NCBI GenBank assembly: GCA_964537685.1 | Contig: CAZICM010000045.1 | Location: forward strand, 1-64,000 | From: CAZICM01 sp964537685 | Lineage (GTDB): Bacteria; Myxococcota_A; Polyangia; Polyangiales; Polyangiaceae | Length of the DNA: 64,000 nucleotides | Direction of reading: 5' to 3' | Shown: positions 9,028-18,259 of the stretch, piece after piece | Layout of the letters: each line of letters begins with the position of its first letter | Position numbering within the stretch: the stretch's first letter is position 1 | Translations under genes and position numbers: made by a program | Notes under the pieces: generated by a model | The model's database searches: none | Seen by the model: the letters and a program-made list of their open reading frames with translations, nothing else | What the model was told of the DNA's origin: nothing

Positions 9028-9641
9028 AAGCGTCTGTCGATCATCGCGCGCTGAATATCGCGTTCGGCTTGTCCGCGCTGAGCTGGGCCGTCTTTGGGGT
9101 TTGGAAAAGCGATCCCGAAGCCCGCTTTACGCTTGTGCGGCTGAGTATTACCGCGCTTAACGCGTGTGTGGGCCTTTTGTTTATTGGCCGCGATATGGCG
9201 ATTAAACACGGCTCGGCGCGCGACGTTTTATTCTGTCTTCCTTCGCTGGTTGCGAGCGGTGCGGCGCTCAAGCTCGCGCCTTCGGCTCAGGCGTGGCCGT
9301 TTTTGCCCTCGCTTTTATTTTGCGGGGGCGCTTTCTTTGCGATGAGCGCGCTTGTCTCGCTCGGCAAATGTTTTGGTTTATTGCCTGCGGCCCGCGGCAT
9401 TTCGATGCGCGGCCCCTTTCGCTGGATTCGCCATCCGGCCTATGCGGGCGAACTCATCATGCTCGCCGCGTGCGCGCTTGCGGCTGAAAAACAGGCTTTG
9501 GCGATACTGGTCGCTCTCGGCGCAGCAGTCTTTCTTTCGCTGCGCATTCGCATCGAAGAAAAGCTTCTCTCTCAAGCGTTCGGCGAGTACGCCGAATATC
9601 AGCGGCGCGTGAAATACCGGCTCTTGCCTTTTATCTGGTGA
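9006..9641 (+). CDS. isoprenylcysteine carboxyl methyltransferase / PEMT-like membrane protein
   Basis: This 211-residue membrane protein has about five hydrophobic helices and the ICMT/PEMT family C-terminal motif: GPFRWIRHPAYAGEL, then an acidic pair in RIRIEEKLL and the closing GEYAEYQRRVKYRLLPFI. Family members transfer a methyl group from S-adenosylmethionine to lipids or to lipid-linked thiols; the substrate here is unknown. The start is a TTG at 9006, inside the preceding small gene; no better start lies close downstream. A paralogue with a frameshift lies at 24780-25384. The gene faces the MATE exporter gene tail to tail. Confidence 0.8.
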   Translation: MGFLALLKASVDHRALNIAFGLSALSWAVFGVWKSDPEARFTLVRLSITALNACVGLLFIGRDMAIKHGSARDVLFCLPSLVASGAALKLAPSAQAWPFLPSLLFCGGAFFAMSALVSLGKCFGLLPAARGISMRGPFRWIRHPAYAGELIMLAACALAAEKQALAILVALGAAVFLSLRIRIEEKLLSQAFGEYAEYQRRVKYRLLPFIW

Positions 9642-9667
9642 GACTGGGCCTTGCCAATACCATCGAA

Positions 9668-11113
9668 TTACAATTGAATTTTTGTCCAATCCCCGCTGCG
9701 GAATTTCCACACCATAATTCCGGCCAATAGACACGCATAAATAACCGCCGCGGCCCAAATTCCCATAAGACCCATGCCCGCGGTGATGCCCAGCCCCCAG
9801 GCGAGGGGAACCAAGCAAGTAAAATGCAGAATCAATTCGACAATCATGACGAAGCGGGTATTTCCAGCGCCAAATAGAGCCTGCGTGAGAATCATCCCGA
9901 TGGCGATCATCGGAGTGCTGATGCCCATAATGCGCATAGGATTTAAAGCCGCTTGCTGCACCAATTCGCTATGCGTCACAAAGGCTAAAATCTGTTTTGC
10001 AAAAATCGCCTGCACTAGGCCAAGGCCGCCAAAAATAGCCAATCCCAATTGAACGGATGTCCATCCAAATCGGGTGGCCTTCTCGGCATTTTTCTCGCCC
10101 AGCGATTGAGACACCAAGGTTGCGGTCGATGTGCCAAAGGCCAGGCAGGCCGTGAAAATAAGCTTAAGCACGCCGCCTACGACCGTGGTTGCCGCGCCGT
10201 TGACAGGCTCGCCGTCGCCGCCCGGGCACATCGCCGATACGACGCCTGCCGGGAAGAGTTCATCGAGTTTTCCAGCGACGCGCGTGAATAAGGCAAGGCC
10301 CGTCATGACGGCAATGGTCGCCACTGCGCTTGGAATGGAGAGTCTTACGATGGACCAGGTGAGGGATAACGATAGTTTTTTAAGGGAAAACGGATGAAAT
10401 TGTTTCCGGTATTCGGGGTGAAGCGCAAAGGCGATCATAATCGCCAATCCGATGTAAGTGGATACAAATCCAGCGACCCCCGCGCCGGCAATGCCCATTT
10501 TTTGAATGCCCAGGGTGTCGTTTCCAAAGATAAGCAGCAGGCACAAAAGAATATTCAGCGCATTCATGACAATCGCTGAAATTAAATGAACGTGGGTTTT
10601 ACCAATACCATCAAAGAAAGCCTTAAAGGCAAAGGTGGCCGCCATGGATGTAATGCCCAAGAGCCTCCAGTGCAGATAGGCAGAAGCGGCCTCTTGAGCG
10701 CCTTTGACCTTGAGAATCATGGCCAGTACGGCATCCATCGTGAGATAGCCGAGCACCGAAAAAACAATGCCTGAAACAACGGCGAAAACCATCGCGTTGA
10801 GGAGCACGGCGCCCGCGTCGTGCGGGCGGTTCTCGGCAAAACGCCGCCCTGTGAAAGCTTGAGTGCCCACCGAGATAGCGCTGAGCGAGCCGCCAAAGAG
10901 CCAAAGAACGATGAGCGAAGGCAGAAGAGCCGCTTGGGCATTGGAAGATTCGGGGCAGGGAAGGCTCGCAAAAAAGACGATGTCGATTTCATTGACGACG
11001 CTCTGGGTGAGCATCGCTGCGACCGTGGGAAGCGCGAGTTTGAGGATGGTGCGGGCGGGAGGGCCGGATGTGATGGTGCTGGCCGAGCCGCCGGGAAGGG
11101 AGATATGCGCCAT
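9668..11113 (-). CDS. MATE-family multidrug/toxin exporter
   Basis: This 481-residue protein has about twelve hydrophobic helices arranged as two similar halves. Family phrases include LKLALPTVAAMLTQSVVNEI at the start, GTQAFTGRRF in the first half, and the GTSTATLVSQSLGEKN loop that repeats its place in the second half. MATE proteins export cationic drugs and secondary metabolites using a proton or sodium gradient. The chosen ATG lies 10 bases after the stop of the tandem kinase gene on the same strand. An upstream start would overlap that gene by about 100 bases. The two are probably co-transcribed, so the kinase may sense or control the exporter, but that is inference. Confidence 0.92.
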   Translation of the reverse strand: MAHISLPGGSASTITSGPPARTILKLALPTVAAMLTQSVVNEIDIVFFASLPCPESSNAQAALLPSLIVLWLFGGSLSAISVGTQAFTGRRFAENRPHDAGAVLLNAMVFAVVSGIVFSVLGYLTMDAVLAMILKVKGAQEAASAYLHWRLLGITSMAATFAFKAFFDGIGKTHVHLISAIVMNALNILLCLLLIFGNDTLGIQKMGIAGAGVAGFVSTYIGLAIMIAFALHPEYRKQFHPFSLKKLSLSLTWSIVRLSIPSAVATIAVMTGLALFTRVAGKLDELFPAGVVSAMCPGGDGEPVNGAATTVVGGVLKLIFTACLAFGTSTATLVSQSLGEKNAEKATRFGWTSVQLGLAIFGGLGLVQAIFAKQILAFVTHSELVQQAALNPMRIMGISTPMIAIGMILTQALFGAGNTRFVMIVELILHFTCLVPLAWGLGITAGMGLMGIWAAAVIYACLLAGIMVWKFRSGDWTKIQL

Positions 11114-11123
11114 GAAGTGCCGC

Positions 11124-13970
11124 TCAGCGATCTTTCTTCGCAAGCCGCGTCTTCTTTTTCCTCTGCGAAGGCGGCAGCTCGTTCCGTGAAGGTTTGAAGA
11201 TCGAGCCTTTGCGCGCGGTGCGTTCACCGGTGGCCTTTTGCTCGTCTTTTGAAGCGCTCTTGGGTTCCTGGCCGTGGGCGATCTCGGCGCCGTTCACGCT
11301 GGCCATCTTGACTTTGTCAGGCGTTTTCTTGTGTTGCCTGGGCCTCGCCTTAGGAGCCGGTGCAGCGCTTTTTGCTGTCTTTTGAGGTTCTTTGGGCACT
11401 TCTGCCGGTGCTGCCGTTTGCGCTGGAGCGGTGGGTTTTAGCTCGGCCATCTTCTCGTCAGGTTCGGGCACAAGCTGTTCCACTGGCTGTTCAGCGGCGC
11501 TGGGCTGCTGTTCCGCAGGCTGCGCCGAAGGTTCGGGAGAAGGCTCGGAAGCAGCTTGTTTTGCAGGTTCTTCTTGAGCCGGAATGGACTCGTCCACAGG
11601 AACGGCTTGCACTTCTTCGCTGCGTTCGGCCTGGGCGCGCCCACCGAAAACCTTGGCCGCCGCCGTGCGAATTTCCTGAGCGCGTCCCACGAGCAATACC
11701 GCAGCAAACGCCATGGTCATCGCGATCGCCGCAAGTCCCGCCACACGCCTGCGCGTGCGCGAAATCACGGGCGCCAGCAGGGCCTTCTCCATCGCCTCTC
11801 TCATCTCGAGCGCGCTCTGAAATCGCAAACTTGGATGCCTCGCCAGCGCTTGCATCAAGACCTCATCCACGCGCTGCGGAAGGCCCAACAGCGGACAGCG
11901 TTCGCTTGGTTTTTCGGGCATTCCTTTGATTTTTGAAGCCAAGATCGCCACGGGGCTGGGGCCCGAAAAAGGCATGCTCGCTGTAATCATTTCGTAGAGC
12001 ACGGCGCCTACCGCGTAGATATCGCTCCGGGCGTCCACTTGTCCGGACGAAGCTTGTTCGGGCGCCATGTATTCAGGCGTTCCCAAGATGGCAAATCCAG
12101 GCTTTTTGGTGAACTCATCGGCCGCCGCGTCGACTGCGTCTTTGGATGCGGGTTTGGCATTGGCATCGGGGTCTTGTTCGCCTTGAACCCCAGCGCCTTT
12201 AGGCTCGGCAACCGCCTTGGCCAAGCCAAAATCGAGCAGTTTTAGGCCGCCTTCCTTGGTGAGGAAAATATTGGCCGGCTTGATATCGCGGTGAACCACA
12301 CCCGCCGCATGCGCCACTTCGAGGGCCTGCAATGCTTTTCGGCCAATATCAAAAGATGCCTGCCACGAAAGGCTTTTTTCTCTCTCGATACGGCCTTCCA
12401 AGGTCTCGCCTTCCAGGAGCTCCATCGCGCAGAACAGGCGGCCGTCCGACGCGACACCAAAGTCAAGAATCTTTACGAGGTGATCGTGCACAAGCCTCGA
12501 GAGCGCTCTCGCTTCGCGCCTAAATCGGGCGGCGAATTCTGGCACGCGCGTATGCTCTGCGGTCAGCACCTTCAGGGCCACGCGCCGCATCAGATCCACA
12601 TGCTCGGCCTCGTGCACCACGCTGCTCGCGCCTCTGCCAATCTCGCGGATCAATTTGTAGCGGGTGCCCGGTAGCACGTTCGGATCGCTGGGTTCCTTAA
12701 GATGTTCGGCGGTGTGGGTCTTGGCCGGCGCATCCGCGGGCTTTTGAGCAGGCTCCTTAAGCTGTGGATGCGGCTGGCCAGCGGTCTTCTTGCGAAAGGA
12801 AGCCGATGCGGCGAGCAGCTTTGCGAACTCGCGGCGCGTTCGCTCGGGCTCCGATGGAAATAGGGTTTGCATTAATTGCGCGGTGCGGGCGCGGATGCCC
12901 CGTTCACCGTTGGGAAGAGCACCTGCAGACGCCAGTACCTTGGCGAGATCGCGCGCAGCGAGGCGAGCATCGGAATAGCGCTCTAAGCGCTCAAATGCGG
13001 TGAGTTTAGCGATAATGGTGTTGAGCTCCAAGGGGGCGCCGATCGCTTCCGCGATGGGTGCTGGACTGCACTGATTGCGGGCGACGTTGGCCATGTGCAC
13101 ACCCGCGTCACCCTGTAAAAAGCGGCGTCCCGCGCATAGCTCCCAAAGCATGATGCCCAGCGCGTACAGATCGACCCGGGCATCGCCTGTATCGCCGTTC
13201 GCCACTTCGGGAGCCACATATCCAGGCTTTGCGAACACCACACCCGAGACGGTTCTGCACCTTCGGTTTTGCCCGCGCGCCGTGCCGAAATCGATAATTT
13301 TCACTTCGCCCTGAAAGCTCACCATCACATTCTGCGGCGACAGATCGCGGTGCACGATGGCCAGAGGGCGCCCCGCTGGATCTTTACGCTCGTGCACATG
13401 TGCCAGCGCATCGGCGATCATCGTGCCGATGCTCACGGCTTCGGGCCACGACAAGCGATGACCAATTTGCAGCGCGCGCGCCCGCATATCGCCCAGGCTC
13501 CGGCCTTCAACATGCTCGACGACGGCATAAGGTTCGCCGGTCTTTTCATCGGACGCAGCCTCGATGACCTGTGCCACGCCCGAGTGCTGAAGCTGAGCCT
13601 GCACTCTTGCTTCATCGAGAAAGCGCGCGATAAAGCTGGGATCGGCCGCATGTTCGCGGCGGATAATCTTGACGACAACGGGCCGCTCGGCGCCTTCGAG
13701 CCCGGTGGTCGATCCCAGGAAGACCTCGCCCATACCGCCCCTGGCCAAGCGTTTTAGGAGCACATAGCGGCCGAGCATGCGGGGCAGATCGGCTTCGATT
13801 TCCGGCTCGGAGGAGCGGGGCGGAGGAGGTTCCGCGGGCGCACTTTTCTCGGCGCTTTTGGCATGGAGGAGCGGGGTTTCATTCGAATGGCCATGGGGCG
13901 GATTCGAAGGCTGAGGGGCGCTGGATGCGGAAGGAGCGTGCTTTCCCGACGATGTCGTCATGGGGCGCAC
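11124..13970 (-). CDS. tandem-domain Hanks-type Ser/Thr protein kinase, membrane-anchored
   Basis: The 948-residue protein has two complete kinase domains in a row. Domain 1 spans about residues 68-345: ARGGMGEV loop, Lys101 in VVVKII, HRDLSPQN at 207-214, DFG at 227-229, APE at 254-256. Domain 2 spans about 438-730: GRGASSVV loop, Lys467 in VALKVL, HRDIKPAN at 560-567, DFG at 580-582, APE at 636-638. In domain 2, about 40 extra residues sit between DFG and APE. A single transmembrane helix follows near 742-762. The remaining 190 residues are Pro/Ala/Lys/Glu-rich and presumably outside the cytoplasm. Both domains keep the catalytic Asp and Lys, so neither is an obvious pseudokinase. Myxobacteria are rich in such kinases, but two active copies in one chain are uncommon. 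The MATE gene follows after 10 bases. Confidence 0.95.
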   Translation of the reverse strand: MRPMTTSSGKHAPSASSAPQPSNPPHGHSNETPLLHAKSAEKSAPAEPPPPRSSEPEIEADLPRMLGRYVLLKRLARGGMGEVFLGSTTGLEGAERPVVVKIIRREHAADPSFIARFLDEARVQAQLQHSGVAQVIEAASDEKTGEPYAVVEHVEGRSLGDMRARALQIGHRLSWPEAVSIGTMIADALAHVHERKDPAGRPLAIVHRDLSPQNVMVSFQGEVKIIDFGTARGQNRRCRTVSGVVFAKPGYVAPEVANGDTGDARVDLYALGIMLWELCAGRRFLQGDAGVHMANVARNQCSPAPIAEAIGAPLELNTIIAKLTAFERLERYSDARLAARDLAKVLASAGALPNGERGIRARTAQLMQTLFPSEPERTRREFAKLLAASASFRKKTAGQPHPQLKEPAQKPADAPAKTHTAEHLKEPSDPNVLPGTRYKLIREIGRGASSVVHEAEHVDLMRRVALKVLTAEHTRVPEFAARFRREARALSRLVHDHLVKILDFGVASDGRLFCAMELLEGETLEGRIEREKSLSWQASFDIGRKALQALEVAHAAGVVHRDIKPANIFLTKEGGLKLLDFGLAKAVAEPKGAGVQGEQDPDANAKPASKDAVDAAADEFTKKPGFAILGTPEYMAPEQASSGQVDARSDIYAVGAVLYEMITASMPFSGPSPVAILASKIKGMPEKPSERCPLLGLPQRVDEVLMQALARHPSLRFQSALEMREAMEKALLAPVISRTRRRVAGLAAIAMTMAFAAVLLVGRAQEIRTAAAKVFGGRAQAERSEEVQAVPVDESIPAQEEPAKQAASEPSPEPSAQPAEQQPSAAEQPVEQLVPEPDEKMAELKPTAPAQTAAPAEVPKEPQKTAKSAAPAPKARPRQHKKTPDKVKMASVNGAEIAHGQEPKSASKDEQKATGERTARKGSIFKPSRNELPPSQRKKKTRLAKKDR

Positions 13971-14100
13971 GCTAATTTTCGGGTGTTGGCCGGGCCAAGT
14001 TGTTGGTTTGTTTTTGTGTTGTCTTTATTTTTATTTTTGATTGAATTGTATTTATATTCGATGATTATGATGTGAAGGATTGCGCGGCAGGAATTGATTT
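13971..14100 (-). promoter_or_regulatory. AT-rich region upstream of the tandem kinase gene
   Basis: The stretch between the kinase start and the next gene is much richer in A and T than its surroundings, with runs of T on the plus strand at about 14011-14060, which read as A runs upstream of the kinase. This fits a promoter with an UP-like element for the kinase-MATE pair. No confident -35/-10 pair can be assigned by eye. Confidence 0.4.
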
Positions 14101-14116
14101 CATTTTGATCAAAATG
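14101..14116. promoter_or_regulatory. perfect 16-bp palindrome, operator-like
   Basis: CATTTTGATCAAAATG reads identically on both strands. It lies 18 bases beyond the stop of the lipoprotein gene at 14135 and about 130 bases upstream of the kinase start. It has no GC-rich stem and no loop, so it resembles a dimeric regulator site more than a terminator. Which gene it serves is not clear. Confidence 0.4.
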
Positions 14117-14134
14117 GTGAGCATGCCTTGGGTT

Positions 14135-14779
14135 TTACTGAGGCATCGCCGAGATCAGCGCAAATAAAATCTGCTTATTGGTTTGAGCATGAACGGGCAC
14201 CGGATACACTTTGCCTGTCCGCACGGCCTCCAGCATATCCGCCGCTGAAATATCAAATATCCCCATAGGGTCATCTTCCATTAAATCTCGATCGGTGGCT
14301 ACCACCCGAATTCTCACTCTTTCATCCAAGGGTACATGATCCCACGCGACTCCGCTCCATTGTGGGGTAAAGGTATCTTGCCTTTTGGCCAGAGGAATGG
14401 CTGGACCATCCCCGGATGCGGTGATGAGCGTGGCGGTGCCTCCAACATCCGGCTTTTCCAGGGCTTGCATCGCGGGACCCGCCATGACGCTTGCGGCTGC
14501 TCCATACGCACTGGGGCGGATCAGCATTTGCGCCAATAGATCCCAAAGGTCTTCTTTAACCATTCCACCGGGGCCATCCCATTGGCTTCCATCGGCTTTG
14601 CCTGGGCCAATGAGCATTCCTACCACCCATACCCTTGCAAAATGGGGAGTTTGCGTTAGGCCATTTGGAGGACCAGAGGCATTTCGGCCATAAAATTGGG
14701 CTTCATCCGTGTGCCCGCCACAGCCCAGGAGCAGAGAAAGTGCCGCGGTGATCCCTATTGTAAGCTGTTTGGCTTTCAT
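14135..14779 (-). CDS. lipoprotein of unknown function with a C2-like segment
   Basis: The 214-residue protein starts with a signal peptide and a clear lipobox, LLLGC, so it is lipid-anchored. I do not recognise the family. The middle has an Ala/Gly-rich helical part. Residues of about 165-190 (the phrase RIRVVATDRDLMEDDPMG) resemble the acidic calcium-binding strand and loop of C2 domains, but most of a C2 fold cannot be confirmed by eye. It is the last gene of a minus-strand series that begins with the XRE regulator at 18646. A 76-base gap separates it from the SEC-C gene, so it may have its own promoter. Confidence 0.7.
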   Translation of the reverse strand: MKAKQLTIGITAALSLLLGCGGHTDEAQFYGRNASGPPNGLTQTPHFARVWVVGMLIGPGKADGSQWDGPGGMVKEDLWDLLAQMLIRPSAYGAAASVMAGPAMQALEKPDVGGTATLITASGDGPAIPLAKRQDTFTPQWSGVAWDHVPLDERVRIRVVATDRDLMEDDPMGIFDISAADMLEAVRTGKVYPVPVHAQTNKQILFALISAMPQ

Positions 14780-14855
14780 AAAAATGGCTCACTCCACGCA
14801 AACACCCATAAAAATGCCGCTTCTCGCTTCGACCAAGCTCCCGGTCCTGTTTTAC

Positions 14856-16004
14856 CTACTCCTTCTCCAGAACCATATCAATATACACCACCTTGGGCTC
14901 CGGCCGCTTTCCATCCTCCGCCGTCACCTCCACAGGCGCGGGATCACCATGACAATCCTCAAACGCAATTCCACTTCCGCAGGGACAGCCTTGTGTTGTT
15001 TGCCTTTCCTCTGCCCCGTCGTCCGCTTGCCCCGCGCTTTCTTCCATCCCATGACAGCGTGTAAACAGTTTGCCGCTTCCACATGGACATTGCGCCCCAT
15101 CTCCCAAGGCCAATACAGGGGCATCCGCTGCCAATACTTGCTCTTTCACCCCTTCCACAACCTCGGCCAATTGGTCTTGTAACTCCCCCACCGATACATT
15201 CGCCCGCTCGACCAGGACCATCAGCTCGGCAAAATCGCTCTTCTCCAAGAGTGCCGGGAGGGATGGAATGGACAATCCCCCTCCTCTCAATCCCGTCACT
15301 TGAAAATGCCACGCCAATAGCTTCGTTAATGTTTGCGTCTCTCCGCCGATCAGCAATTGAATCATATAGGCCGCAACCCAATGATCGCCCACCTCGTCAA
15401 TGCGGCCAATCCGATGATAATATCGGGATAAATTGCCGTGCGATGCCGATAAATCGATGTAGTTTTCGCTTTCGCGGAAAATCCCAAGCGCTTCCTCTTC
15501 CAATTCAGCCGCTTGTTCTTGATCTCCTTTGATATCGGCAACGATGGCCAATGCGGAAAGCGATTTAGCCTCTCCTATCGTATCGGATAACGCCCGGTAG
15601 CCGTATAGGCAATGCTCCAGCAGCGTTTGAGCCTCGGGGATTCGCTTTAATCCTAAAAGCGGCGCATAACGATTGAAATTGGTGTTGAGCAGCGTCTGAT
15701 CGTCCGCTCCCCGCGCCCGTTCCAAAGCTTCCAATTCGTCAATGTAGTCAATGCATTCAGGCCAGTTTCCAAGCGATGCCTCGATGCGCCGCCCCGTGTC
15801 CAGCGCCAATAGCATGATATTGCATAAATATTCAAATAGTATGCTTCCCGGCGGGCTTTGAGACGCTCTCAATCGAATGTCCACCAAAAGCGTCTGCAAT
15901 TGGGACAATACCGCTCCGCCCCGCCCTTGCTGGCTGAGCATCCGGATGTCTTGCAGCCGCGCGAGCAAATCCTCGTATTCAGGGCCCGGCGATGCTTCGT
16001 TCAT
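14856..16004 (-). CDS. TPR protein with two C-terminal SEC-C zinc motifs
   Basis: About the first 290 residues of 382 are helical with tetratricopeptide-like pairs. Two SEC-C motifs close the protein: CPCGSGKLFTRCHG and CPCGSGIAFEDCHG, each with the C-x-C-x(8)-C-H zinc ligands. SEC-C motifs occur at the end of SecA and in many proteins of unknown function as small zinc-binding adaptors. The start overlaps the stop of the 730-residue gene upstream by 4 bases, so the two are translationally coupled and probably work together. The substrate or partner is unknown. Confidence 0.85.
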   Translation of the reverse strand: MNEASPGPEYEDLLARLQDIRMLSQQGRGGAVLSQLQTLLVDIRLRASQSPPGSILFEYLCNIMLLALDTGRRIEASLGNWPECIDYIDELEALERARGADDQTLLNTNFNRYAPLLGLKRIPEAQTLLEHCLYGYRALSDTIGEAKSLSALAIVADIKGDQEQAAELEEEALGIFRESENYIDLSASHGNLSRYYHRIGRIDEVGDHWVAAYMIQLLIGGETQTLTKLLAWHFQVTGLRGGGLSIPSLPALLEKSDFAELMVLVERANVSVGELQDQLAEVVEGVKEQVLAADAPVLALGDGAQCPCGSGKLFTRCHGMEESAGQADDGAEERQTTQGCPCGSGIAFEDCHGDPAPVEVTAEDGKRPEPKVVYIDMVLEKE

Positions 16005-18193
16005 GCCACTTCCTCGCTCACGACATAGAAATGAAAATCCGTCGTGTCTTCGCCGGGAGAAAATAGGGCACCGCTCCGCTCGACAATCGCGTGAGCAAGC
16101 GTTCGGTAGGCCATGCTCTCGCTGGGAAGGGGGCCTTCTCCCTGCGGCCCCTCCGCATGCTCAAATGCCAGCGCAACCGCAATTAAATCGGCATCCAAAC
16201 AGCCAAGCCGCGCCAATACGATCGTTGGGTCTTTGAATACGTCGTTCGGAAAGTCATAAAGCCATGCCCGGATATCATGCACTTCTGTGCGAACTTGTTG
16301 CAAATCAACCGTGCTGTCTGGATCTTCGATTAAATCGTAAGCCCGCTCGTCAAAGCCTTCCAATTGATGTCCATGTTCCTCGAGCGCCCGCTGGAAGCGC
16401 TCCGCCAAGGGCTGGGCATGCTCGGGCTGCCAGCCGCTGATTCCCTGCCCCGTATAGACATAGCGCGCAATGGTCAGCGCGGGGCCATAGCCTTCGACGC
16501 GCTCCAGCACAATCATCCAATCTTCGCCGCGTTTTGCCCGGGCTCCAATCAGGCGCATCCCATGGTATTCCCGGCTAAGCCCTTCCCCCGTAATAAAGAG
16601 CGGCCATTGCGCCGAGTCGTTGACCGCCGCTAAACACGCCGTGTCCAATAGCGAAAGGATATGGGAAGAGGATAGGGCAACGGGCAATCCGATGGTATTG
16701 AAAATATGGCGCGCCGATGCTTCGCCCAAGCCCGCAACAAGCAATCCATATACAGATTCCGGCTGGGCCGCGGCCCATTCCTGTAGAATGGCCATGGCAT
16801 CCGGTTCATTGGAAAGCGCGAGCTCCGCAAGTTCCTTGTAGCCAACCGCAGGATGTTTTTCCATCCACGATACCCAAAGCACATTGGCTTGATCGGCCGG
16901 CTCTTTTCGCCCCGCCTGGGCATCTTCTGCGAGCGAATCGTCAAAGCCCGCCAGCGTCCATAAATAATGAAATGCAGCCGGTGTATTTAAATAAAGCAAG
17001 ACCGGCTTTAAAATGCGAGGGAAATTCGATAAAATTCCTTCGCTATGCTCCATGGCCCGGATGACGGGAAGAACCGCGTCCCCATAGCGTTCGGCAAGGG
17101 CCGTGTTCTTGTCGGCGTCGCGGGGTTCGTCTACCCATTCCAATGCAGTTGCATAACGATAAAATTCATCACCATCTTTAAGGGATAAGAGCGCCGCCCA
17201 TGCCCTATCCATTTCCCATACCCAAACGCCTTGAATATATTGGCCATTTCCCCGGATAAACCGGGGGAACTTTGAAAGAATTGCCCGCGCTTCCGAAAGA
17301 GGCATGAGGCCCCGCTCATCGGGGGTCACACACGCTTCCCTCAAGGCCGCGTCAAAAAATCCGGATTGGGTGCTTACACGGTGATATTGCCACGGTAAGG
17401 GGCAGTTTTCTAAAAAGACGGCGTGGAGTCTCCAGTCCAGGTTGTTTTCACCCGGGTAGAACAGCGATGGATCGCCTTCGATAATCGCTTCCGCAAGCGA
17501 TTGAAACGTCTGCGATTGAGAAGGGAGGATATGCCAAGGCTTTTCTTGCACGCCCGGGGCCACTGCCGTCCCCGCCGCGTGTTCGAATTCCTCACTGACA
17601 AGCAGGATTTCTCCATTGGGAAGTCCCGCCGCCGAAAGCGCTCCTTCGGGCGATGGCCAAAGCACGCCCGGATTGGCCTCCAAAAAGGCGCGAATCGCCG
17701 TCACGCGCTGCGAAAGGCTGCCTTCTTCGGTGTGAAATCCCGGTAGCAAATTGTATTTTTCAAAAAGGGATTCATCGAGCGGGAATTCACCGTAATCGGT
17801 GACAGCCGTGCTTCCGTGAAACACATGGCCTTCATCGCGGCCTGCTGAAATATCAAAGCGCAGCGGAACACTGTATTCCCCGGCTCTGCCTCCCTGTGCA
17901 TGCGGACCATACGCAAAACGCACGATTTGAAGCGCGTCAGGCGGGCTTCCCTGAAGCCTCTCGAACACAACGCCCCAGTTCCCCGCTTCTGCCGGGTCTG
18001 TGACGACAATCAGCCGCAGGGCAAAGTATTCACAGCGCCCGTCTTCGCCCCAATGAAACCAGGGCCATTCAGCGCTATCCAAGCCTTGGGCCGCCCTGTC
18101 CAACAGCTCTAAAATCGCCCCGGATGCTGAGCTTTCCCTATCCAACGTGCTCACAAAGCGTTCCTCCGGCACTGCCGGCGGCGACGCTACCAC
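16001..18193 (-). CDS. 730-residue protein with an internal domain duplication, function unknown
   Basis: I do not recognise a named family. The N-terminal 260 or so residues and the C-terminal 230 or so share a pattern in the same order. ILELLDRAA plus WPWFHWGEDG matches ILSLLDTAC plus WPLFITGEG. GVVFERLQG matches MIVLERVEG. VTAIRAFLEANPGVLW matches VHDIRAWLYDFPNDVF. FEHAAG matches FEHAEG. SLAEAIIEGDPSLFYPGE matches TLAHAIVERSGALFSPGE. The protein thus looks like two copies of one alpha/beta domain flanking a helical middle. The middle part, with phrases such as WMEKHPAVGYKELAELAL, is HEAT-like and resembles proteins that carry WGR or DUF4132 domains in myxobacteria, but this is a weak resemblance. 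The gene is coupled to the SEC-C gene by a 4-base overlap and lies 66 bases behind an XRE regulator gene. Confidence 0.75.
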   Translation of the reverse strand: MVASPPAVPEERFVSTLDRESSASGAILELLDRAAQGLDSAEWPWFHWGEDGRCEYFALRLIVVTDPAEAGNWGVVFERLQGSPPDALQIVRFAYGPHAQGGRAGEYSVPLRFDISAGRDEGHVFHGSTAVTDYGEFPLDESLFEKYNLLPGFHTEEGSLSQRVTAIRAFLEANPGVLWPSPEGALSAAGLPNGEILLVSEEFEHAAGTAVAPGVQEKPWHILPSQSQTFQSLAEAIIEGDPSLFYPGENNLDWRLHAVFLENCPLPWQYHRVSTQSGFFDAALREACVTPDERGLMPLSEARAILSKFPRFIRGNGQYIQGVWVWEMDRAWAALLSLKDGDEFYRYATALEWVDEPRDADKNTALAERYGDAVLPVIRAMEHSEGILSNFPRILKPVLLYLNTPAAFHYLWTLAGFDDSLAEDAQAGRKEPADQANVLWVSWMEKHPAVGYKELAELALSNEPDAMAILQEWAAAQPESVYGLLVAGLGEASARHIFNTIGLPVALSSSHILSLLDTACLAAVNDSAQWPLFITGEGLSREYHGMRLIGARAKRGEDWMIVLERVEGYGPALTIARYVYTGQGISGWQPEHAQPLAERFQRALEEHGHQLEGFDERAYDLIEDPDSTVDLQQVRTEVHDIRAWLYDFPNDVFKDPTIVLARLGCLDADLIAVALAFEHAEGPQGEGPLPSESMAYRTLAHAIVERSGALFSPGEDTTDFHFYVVSEEVA

Positions 18194-18259
18194 ACATCGA
18201 TTGGCTTTGGAGAAGCGGAGCTGCCCGTCATTTCAATCCGGGTTGCCCGCGCCATCCGG

